From: Neoechinorhynchus agilis
Taxonomy: Eukaryota > Acanthocephala
Assembly (NCBI GenBank): GCA_051530055.1
Contig: CM121342.1
Span: forward strand, 8,370,001-8,434,000
Direction of reading: 5' to 3'
DNA length: 64,000 nt
Part shown: piece by piece, positions 57,045 to 64,000 of the stretch
Layout: every line of letters starts with the position of its first letter
How positions within the stretch are numbered: position 1 is the stretch's first letter
Made by a program: the position numbers and the translations under genes
The notes under the pieces: generated by a model
What the model saw: the letters and a program-made list of their open reading frames with translations, nothing else
Databases searched by the model: none
What the model was told of the DNA's origin: nothing

Positions 57045-60010
57045 GATTTATTTATGGACTTAAGCTTGTTAAAAATTAAGTCTTAATTCCCTTGAGTTTA
57101 TCCTTCGAAAAAAACTTGAGCTAGAAAATTAACTTTAAAGAGTTGGGTACCATTAATAATAAATCGCTTCCGAGGTTAATTTTTTATCTAAAAATGAATA
57201 AAACAAGAAGTTAAGCAGTTGTCCGTGGATTAAAGTTTGTTAAAAAATTAAGTCTTAATTCCCTTGAGATCATATTTGGAGAAAATATAAAAACAAAATT
57301 GAACCATAAAAATCGCCTCCAAGGTTAATTTCTTATCTCAAAATGAATAAAACAAGAAGTTAAGTAGTTGTTCGTGGATTAAAGTTTGTTAAAAAAATAA
57401 GTCTTAATTCCTTTGAGATCATATTTGGAGAAAATATAAAAACAAAATTGAAGCATAAAAATCGCCTCCAAGGTTAATTTCTTATCTCAAAATGAATAAA
57501 ACAAGAAGTTAAGTAGTTGTTCGTGGATTAAAAAATTTGTTAAAATTTTAAGTTTTTACTTCCTTGAGATCATATTTGGAAAAAAACTTGAGCTAGAAAA
57601 TTAACTTTAAAGAGTTGGGTACCATAAATAATAAATCGCTTCCGAGGTTAATTTCTTATCTCAAAATGAATAAAACACATACTGGACGATTTGATCGTGG
57701 ATTAAAGTTTGTTAAAAATTTAAGTTGTTATTACCTTGAGATCACATTTGGAGAAAATATGAAAGCAAAATTGAACCTTAAAAATCGCATCCAAGGTTAA
57801 TTTCTTATCTCAAAATGAATAAAACAATAAGTTAAGCAGTTGTCCGTGGATTAAAGTTTGTTAAAAATTAAGTCTTAATTCCCTTGAGATCATATTTGGA
57901 GAAAACATAAAAACAAAATTGAACCTTAAAATCGCCTCCAAGGTTAATTTCTTATCTCAAAATGAATAAAACACATACTGGACGATTTGATCGTGGATTA
58001 AAGTTTGTTAAAAAATTAAGTCTTAATTCCTTTGAGATTATCCTTGGAAAAAAACTTGAGCTAGAAAATTAACTTTAAAGAGTTGGGTACCATTAATAAT
58101 AAATCGCTTCCGAGGTTAATTTTTTATCTCGAAATGAATAAAACAAGAAGTTAAGCAGTTGTCCGTGGATTAAAGTTTGTTAAAAAAATAAGTCTTAATT
58201 CCTTTGAGATCATATTTGGAGAAAATATGAAAGCAAAATTGAACCTTAAAAATCGCCTCCAAGGTTAATTTCTTATCTCAAAATGAATAAAACAAGAAGT
58301 TAAGTAGTTGTTCGTAGATTAAAAAATTTGTTAAAATTTTAAGTTTTTACTTCCTTGAGATCATATTTGGAAAAAAACTTGAGCTAGAAAATTAACTTTA
58401 AAGAGTTGGGTACCATAAATAATAAATCGCTTCCGAGGTTAATTTCTTATCTCAAAATGAATAAAACACGTACTAGACGATTTGATCGTGGATTAAAGTT
58501 TGTTAAAAATTTAAGTTCTTATTACCTTGAGATCACATTTGGAGAAAACATAAAAACAAAATTGAACCTTAAAAATCGCCTCCAAGGTTAATTTCTTATC
58601 TCAAAATGAATAAAATACGTACTTGACGATTTGATCGTGGATTACAGTTTGTTAAAAATTAAGTCTTAATTCCCTTGAGATTATCCTTGGAAAAAACACA
58701 AAAACAAAATTGAACATTAAAAATCGCCTCCAAGGTTGATTTCTTATCTCAAAATGAATAAAATACGTACTTGACGATTTGATCGTGGATTAAAGTTTGT
58801 TAAAAAATTAAGTCTTAATTCCCTTGAGATTATCCTTGGAAAAAAACTTGAGCTAGAAAATTAACTTTAAAGAGTTGGGTACCATTAATAATAAATCGCT
58901 TCCGAGGTTAATTTTTTATCTAAAAATGAATAAAACAAGAAGTTAAGCAGTTGTCCGTGGATTAAAGTTTGTTAAAAAAATAAGTCTTAATTCCTTTGAG
59001 ATCATATTTGGAGAAAATATGAAAGCAAAATTGAACCTTAAAAATCGCATCCAAGGTTAATTTCTTATCTCAAAATGAATAAAACAAGAAGTTAAGTAGT
59101 TGTTCGTGGATTAAAAAATTTGTTAAAAATTTAAGTTTTTACTCCCTTGAGATCATATTTGGAAAAAAACTTGAGCTAGAAAATTAACTTTAAAGAGTTG
59201 GGTACCATAAATAATAAATCGCTTCCGAGGTTAATTTCTTATCTCAAAATGAATAAAACACGTACTTGACGATTTGATCGTGGATTAAAGTTTGTTAAAA
59301 AATTAAGTCTTAATTCCCTTGAGATCATATTTGGAGAAAACATAAAAACAAAATTGAACCTTAAAAATCGCCTCCAAGGTTAATTTCTTATCTCAAAATG
59401 AATAAAATACGTACTTGACGATTTGATCGTGGATTAAAAAATTTGTTAAAAATTTAAGTTTTTACTCCCTTGAGATCATATTTGGAAAAAAACTTGAGCT
59501 AGAAAATTAACTTTAAAGAGTTGGGTACCATTAATAATAAATCGCTTCCGAGGTTAATTTTTTATCTAAAAATGAATAAAACAAGAAGTTAAGCAGTTGT
59601 CCGTGGATTAAAGTTTGTTAAAAAAATAAGTCTTAATTCCTTTGAGATCATATTTGGAGAAAATATGAAAGCAAAATTGAACCTTAAAAATCGCATCCAA
59701 GGTTAATTTCTTATCTCAAAATGAATAAAACAAGAAGTTAAGCAGTTGTCCGTGGATTAAAAAATTTGTTAAAAATTTAAGTTTTTACTCCCTTGAGATC
59801 ATATTTGGAAAAAAACTTGAGCTAGAAAATTAACTTTAAAGAGTTGGGTACCATGAATAATAAATCGCTTCCGAGGTTAATTTCTTATCTCAAAATGAAT
59901 AAAACACGTACTAGACGATTTGATCGTGGATTAAAGTTTGTTAAAAATTTAAGTTCTTATTCCCTTGAGATCATATTTGGGAAAAAAACATGAGCTAGAA
60001 AATTAACTTT
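57045..60010. repeat. Satellite with two monomer types of about 149 and 172 bp, about 19 copies
   Basis: All units share GGATTAAAGTTTGTTAAAAA and TTTCTTATCTCAAAATGAAT. Short type continues GAGAAAATATAAAAACAAAA then AAATCGCCTCCAAGGTTAAT. Long type continues AAACTTGAGCTAGAAAATTA then AAGAGTTGGGTACCAT and AAATCGCTTCCGAGGTTAAT. Types alternate irregularly, with runs of two or three short units between long ones, indicating higher-order amplification. Small open frames inside are repeat artefacts. Confidence 0.92.
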
Positions 60011-60453
60011 TAAGAAGGAGTACTGTTTAAAAAATCGTCCCCTTTTTTATTTCTCATATCAAAATTTATAAAAAATAGGTACTTAACTATTTTGTCCGTT
60101 AATAGCAAGCAAATGAAACTAGAAGATGGATTTCATTTTAAAAACGCCTCCAGCTTTATTCCTTATCTCAAAATGTCAAAAAGAGCGCTACCATTCATAG
60201 TTTCTTCATCTTCGACAAAATATTTCTATTTCCGCATATTGAACGAAGACGTTATCAAAGTTGATATAAAATTTTAAAGGATCTTTTATTTTTCAGCAAG
60301 TGCGAATTTTCTCGTTCTTGGAAAATACATTACGGAAAAAGTAGTGGCTGTTCTTATACCTTTTCAGGAAGCATTTAAGAGTATTGTTGAGACTTGGAAA
60401 ATATATTATTGAGGAAAAACGAAGAGAAATTTTAAACATTTTTTCGAGCATTA

Positions 60454-60852
60454 TTAAATTTCGTAAGTAAAAAATGAATTTCTACTAAAAGGACCTTTCA
60501 TCATAGATCTTATTCTCAGCTTTATATGTTTTTGACGGCTCCTTTTATTCGTTGACTTTTTTGAAGGCATAGCATTCGCCCTTTGTCCAAGATTTATTCG
60601 TTCTAGCTGAATGTTTCGTTCGTTAAAAAGCATGATGATACAGGCGAAGATAATAAGAATACTAAGCATAATTCCGATTGCGGTCAGACATAAAGATCGT
60701 TCTCCGTGGCATGTTCCGCATTTAAGAAGTTCCTCTTGCGAAATTCCTATTGCTAATCTTTGTTCCCGAGACAAAGGCACCACCGTATTTTCCCCAATCT
60801 CATCTGCGACATCGATGAGCCCTCGTTTTCCAATACTAATCGATGGTGGCAT
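60454..60852 (-). CDS. Small single-pass membrane protein, unidentified
   Basis: 132 residues. An acidic N-terminal part (DVADEIGENTVV), a Cys pair (KCGTC) just before one hydrophobic helix (AIGIMLSILIIFACIIMLF, about residues 58-76), then a basic C-terminal tail (KKSTNKRSRQKHIKLR). By the positive-inside rule the C-terminus is cytoplasmic. The ATG lies 7 bases after the acceptor-like TTTTTCTAG. I recognise no family. The acceptor and the clean open frame make it a likely real gene. Confidence 0.5.
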   Translation of the reverse strand: MPPSISIGKRGLIDVADEIGENTVVPLSREQRLAIGISQEELLKCGTCHGERSLCLTAIGIMLSILIIFACIIMLFNERNIQLERINLGQRANAMPSKKSTNKRSRQKHIKLRIRSMMKGPFSRNSFFTYEI

Positions 60853-61269
60853 AGTACTCTAGAAAAATAGAAGGAGATGGCGTTCTTTATCTTTACGAGT
60901 TCTTAAAAGATTGCTTGTTTATCTTTCCACCTAGAGCAAAAAAATTTAATTTGTCTATTAAACACAAACACTTATGCGTACATTCTTGTAAGTTGATTTA
61001 AACTTTTAGTTTCTAAAAGATATTTTGGATTAACAGCTAAAATGGTGTGGTATCACAAAACGAGCTTCAGTTCCTATAACAATTGAACTTGTTAGTAGAA
61101 ATGAGGTGCTCGTAATTCCTGGATAGATGACAGTATCACATGCTTTGCCAATACTCAACGCAGGCTTTTTCTCTCATTGCGCCTTGTGAATATAGATAGA
61201 GTCGTTTGATTGCCTAAAACAAGCATTACAGTATAATCAAGTTGTTCCACTTGGTTATACATTTAAACA

Positions 61270-61410
61270 GCTATATCATCAAGAGAAAGTCCTTTGGGGG
61301 AATAAGGTTCGGGGTGTTTCGCAATTACGCTCGGTCATCAAAAAAAAGGTTTTAGTTGTGCCATTTTCGAGGTTCGAGGACCGTGAATATCTCTTATCCG
61401 GAATTATGAT
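61270..61410 (+). repeat. Dispersed repeat, copy 2
   Basis: Partner of 40640-40830, same orientation: AGAGAAAGTCCTTTGGGGG, AATAAGGTTCG, TCATCAAAAAAAAGG, ATTTTCGAGGTTCGAGGACC. Confidence 0.7.
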
Positions 61411-61456
61411 CCCATATCTACAAACTAATTCGATGTACTTAGCAAAATAATCCATC

Positions 61457-62105
61457 TCAATCCGGTTTGTCGTTGAAACGGTAAATGGGTATCTTAGTTT
61501 CATCATTCTCATTTTCGTCAGGTGTAAATCTAAACAATCGACGGATTTTATTTAAATCCTTTTCCTTATCCGTCGAACATATTTCATAAAGTTGATTCGA
61601 TAAACACTTTCCCGGAAGGACAAAACTGAAAAATGGAATTAATACCAAATGCATTAGCGTATTCACTAAACCATTCTTAAACGTCAACAAAAAAAGGAAC
61701 CCAATATCGGAATCGCCAACACGATCCTTCCAAAGTTTCTTGATTTTCGCCAAAATGGCATCTGTCTGAGTGGCGTCGAAAATCCATGGAGGATTCTATG
61801 CTTTAGCCGATCCAGAAGCACTTTGCATACTGCGAACGACTGTCAATCTTCACTAGAACTTTGGTAGACAATTCGAATCGATGCTTGAAATTCAAAATCT
61901 TTGTATACTCGGTTAAGATTGTTATGGATGATATTTTAGACAAACTTCCGACGTTTTGTACAAAGAAAGCATAATTGACTCTCTGGGATCCGCACCCGTC
62001 GAAGTAATTACACTAAAAACAATTGAGTAATGAAATGAATTCATCGAGTGGCATCGAATCGAGGTAAAGAACAAAATTATCCGGGACCGTCGTCTGAAAT
62101 AATCC
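61457..62105 (-). CDS. Unidentified multi-exon membrane or secreted protein (partial)
   Basis: Coding-like minus-strand pieces: an exon-like piece after TTATTTCAG near 62100 reading VPDNFVLYLDSMPLDEF; a second piece down to about 61810 reading DGCGSQRVNYAFFVQNVG, then ITILTEYTKILNFKHRFELS; and a third, 61791-61457, reading NPPWIFDATQTDAILAKIKK, then a hydrophobic segment (GFLFLLTFKNGLVNTLMHLV) and an acidic tail ending RFNDKPD. Order and strand agree, and the frames could be joined by short introns, but the junctions are not all resolved. No family recognised. Confidence 0.4.
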
Positions 62106-62572
62106 AGCAATTACAAAGGCACAATCTCTCCAATGTGTTTTGAAAAGCAAAGAGGATCACATTTTTGTTTTAGATATTTGCGTTTCATAGTGCTGAGTAT
62201 GTGGAATGGCGGTTCAGTTGCTTCGGATTTGCTTTTATTCCATCAATATCGCATACTTCAATTTATTATATTTAACGATTATATATTTTTTAAAATTCAA
62301 ACTAAATTGAGCAAAAATTGGTATATTCGTCAATGCAGTAAAAATAACCTTTGTCTCCCTGGTAAACCGTGAAATGAAAATAATTTGAATATATATATCA
62401 ACGTTGATCCAACTTCTAATCTATTTCAATTGGCAAAGAATGGGCTGTTTCTAAAATTTTACCAACCGTACTCATTCACCAATAGTATAATCTAAATTTC
62501 AACATTTCGTTCAAACGAAAGTTTGCAAATTCTATAAAATATTATAAAGATTTTTTGTCAGCTGGTTCATCT

Positions 62573-62962
62573 TTATTGGAATTGAGTAGACATGAGATCA
62601 TAGAGGTACTCAAATCGTTCAGTCTCACCCATGCTTTCCATTTGCTCAATATCTAACGCATTGAGCGTTATGAAATCATCCGGTTCACATCCGACTTGAA
62701 CGATTGCTCCCGGACTTAACACTTTTCCGTTGTCAATCACGTCCTTTAATCTTATGCGATTTTCCATCGGAATAACCACGGGCAAAGTTTTGCTTGTTCG
62801 ATGGGAACTAAGAGCAGTTCTCTTCTTTGGTGTTATTTTCCTCGGGATTTCATTAATGCGCTCCTGTCTTGTCTGTGTCATTGAGTATTTCATCTTTGCT
62901 ATCGTTAAAGCGAGTATCAAAAGAAAAGAAGACACTAAACCGGCCACAGTGTACGCCATCAA
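62573..62962 (-). CDS. Small single-pass membrane protein, unidentified
   Basis: About 128 residues from the ATG at 62959. An N-terminal hydrophobic helix (VAGLVSSFLLILALTIA) is followed by a basic stretch (RKITPKKRTALSSHRTSK) and an acidic C-terminal domain with GAIVQVGCEPDDFITLNALD and ERFEYLYDLM. N-anchored, with the bulk probably cytoplasmic. No family recognised. Similar in layout, not in sequence, to the protein at 60454-60852. Confidence 0.4.
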   Translation of the reverse strand: MMAYTVAGLVSSFLLILALTIAKMKYSMTQTRQERINEIPRKITPKKRTALSSHRTSKTLPVVIPMENRIRLKDVIDNGKVLSPGAIVQVGCEPDDFITLNALDIEQMESMGETERFEYLYDLMSTQFQ

Positions 62963-63429
62963 ATGAGCGGAATATCTTTTTTCAAGTAGAATTGAACTCC
63001 TTTCTAATTCCTCATCTAGTTTGTCATCGATTTCACGGTGAGTTCAGAACTGAAATCGATAGCCTATGCGATTAAGCGTTAAAAGACGATGTTTCGTCAA
63101 TTGCGCCAATTCCTCAAGTGAAAGTCTTTGCATGCTATGCAGATCCAAGGCTTAAAATGCGTATTTTACAACTTTTAAACGTTTCCATGACAGTTGAACA
63201 CACAAAATTAGTATCGGAAGGCGCAATCTCTTTTTATCCTAATTATTGCTACTATATTTTTGCCTGCGGTGTCAAATTACTTAATTTAGTTTTTAAAAGC
63301 CAATCGACAGTGAGGAATTTAAAAAGCATTTTATCCACTCTACATGATTTTTTTCATTGAGATCGGTCCATGTGCACAAAAGCAATATATTGATTTCGGC
63401 CGAAATATTTAAATTTTTCATTTTGTGCC

Positions 63430-64000
63430 AATCGAACGACGTTAATAACACTTTTATTTTGTTTTTTGTTAGCTAATAAGAATTGGGCCCATGCGCCTTT
63501 GGGCCCGCTTTGTAGCATTGTTTTTGATGAAGATAGGGTAATCGTTATTTGAGCGATAAACAATATTGGTTTGCAACTATGGAATGCGGATTCGGCGAGG
63601 TAGGAGGAAGTCCGTTCGGGTGAGAATATCCGGTATTGAGGTATGCCCATTGCAGCACGGATAATAAATAATAACACGCATCCTGGCTGGGTATTTCCAT
63701 TCTAGTGGACGAATTCGTGGTTTTTGTCTATAGGAGTGCTTGTGAAGTTGAGTCTTTCCTCAGGTTCATTTCAGGTTATGGTATCCGAGAAGATTCAACA
63801 GCATAATAATAGCACGTTTATTGATAAAAAATACAGAATTGGACCCATGCACCTTTGGCTCCTCGTAAGCACTCGAGTTTAGAGTTGGTCAAAAAATAAA
63901 TTCGGATCGGTTTGGGTGAAAATATTGGGCCGGGGATGTCCGTTCGGATAGGAATATCCGGGCTGGGTATTTCCATTCCAGTGGACGAATTGGTGGTTTT
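63430..64000. repeat. Dispersed/tandem repeat with two LINE-type 3' modules
   Basis: Two related blocks. GCTGGGTATTTCCATTCTAG plus TGGACGAATTCGTGGTTTT (63688-63724) recurs as GCTGGGTATTTCCATTCCAG plus TGGACGAATTGGTGGTTTT at the window end. Each block begins, on the minus strand, with the LINE-type end (CCAAAGGCGCATGGGCCCAA at 63480-63500 and CCAAAGGTGCATGGGTCCAA at 63835-63857), followed by ATAAACGTG-type tails. The element runs off the window. Confidence 0.6.

Noticed and set aside
57615-58591. Two nearly identical 61-codon ORFs
   Set aside because: Satellite monomers, not genes.
33013-60010. CRISPR array
   Set aside because: The regular repeats are satellites with diverging monomers and no short repeat/unique spacer pattern; the genome is eukaryotic.

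Overview
This is a window of nuclear DNA from an AT-rich invertebrate genome. The genes are split by introns that are mostly 40-70 bases long (GT-AG), three nuclear tRNA genes are complete, and the sequence between genes is full of retroelement debris, foldback elements and satellite arrays. At least six start codons sit 0-14 bases downstream of a pyrimidine-rich acceptor such as TTTTCAG. That is the layout left by spliced-leader trans-splicing, so a nematode or another trans-splicing animal is most likely. I cannot name the species.

Layout. 1-22 kb is a decayed, repeat-rich region. It holds two tRNA-Gly(GCC) genes, a tRNA-Asp, a tRNA-Asp relic, a broken Penelope-like element with GIY-YIG and a hammerhead-like motif, a 1-kb foldback element, a tRNA-derived SINE with a permuted hammerhead-like core, LINE fragments, a Ty3/Gypsy gag fossil, and two near-identical inverted arms of 1.1-1.3 kb lying about 14 kb apart. 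Genes here are few: a LicD/fukutin-type gene, a decayed LEDGF-like integrase-binding-domain gene, and pieces of an ABCC-type transporter interrupted by a LINE.

23-40 kb is the gene-dense part: gamma-tubulin complex component 5 (GCP5), dolichol kinase close behind it, ALKBH4 on the other strand, an acid ceramidase/NAAA-family hydrolase starting 35 bases from ALKBH4, two satellites, a complete five-exon 4F2hc/SLC3A2-type gene, and exonuclease 1. 40-51 kb is a gene desert with a 435-bp (ACC)n tract and two large satellites. 51.6-55.3 kb holds a divergent pair: a complete TLCD4 (TMEM56)-type gene and a complete nine-exon LAP (Erbin/Lano/Scribble) leucine-rich-repeat gene without a PDZ domain. 57-60 kb is a fifth satellite. 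60.4-63 kb has several small membrane-protein ORFs on the minus strand that I could not name, and the last 600 bases are dispersed repeats.

The conserved genes are ordinary housekeeping genes (DNA repair, protein demethylation, lipid and dolichol metabolism, microtubule nucleation, cell polarity, amino-acid transport) and do not form a single pathway. The most unusual material is (i) a 248-bp triplication spanning an exon-intron-exon junction of the ceramidase gene, (ii) several hammerhead-like RNA motifs of different topologies tied to different repeat families, and (iii) the trans-splicing-like acceptors. Single-base frame breaks in otherwise conserved genes (ALKBH4, GCP5, the IBD gene) may be real decay or consensus errors.
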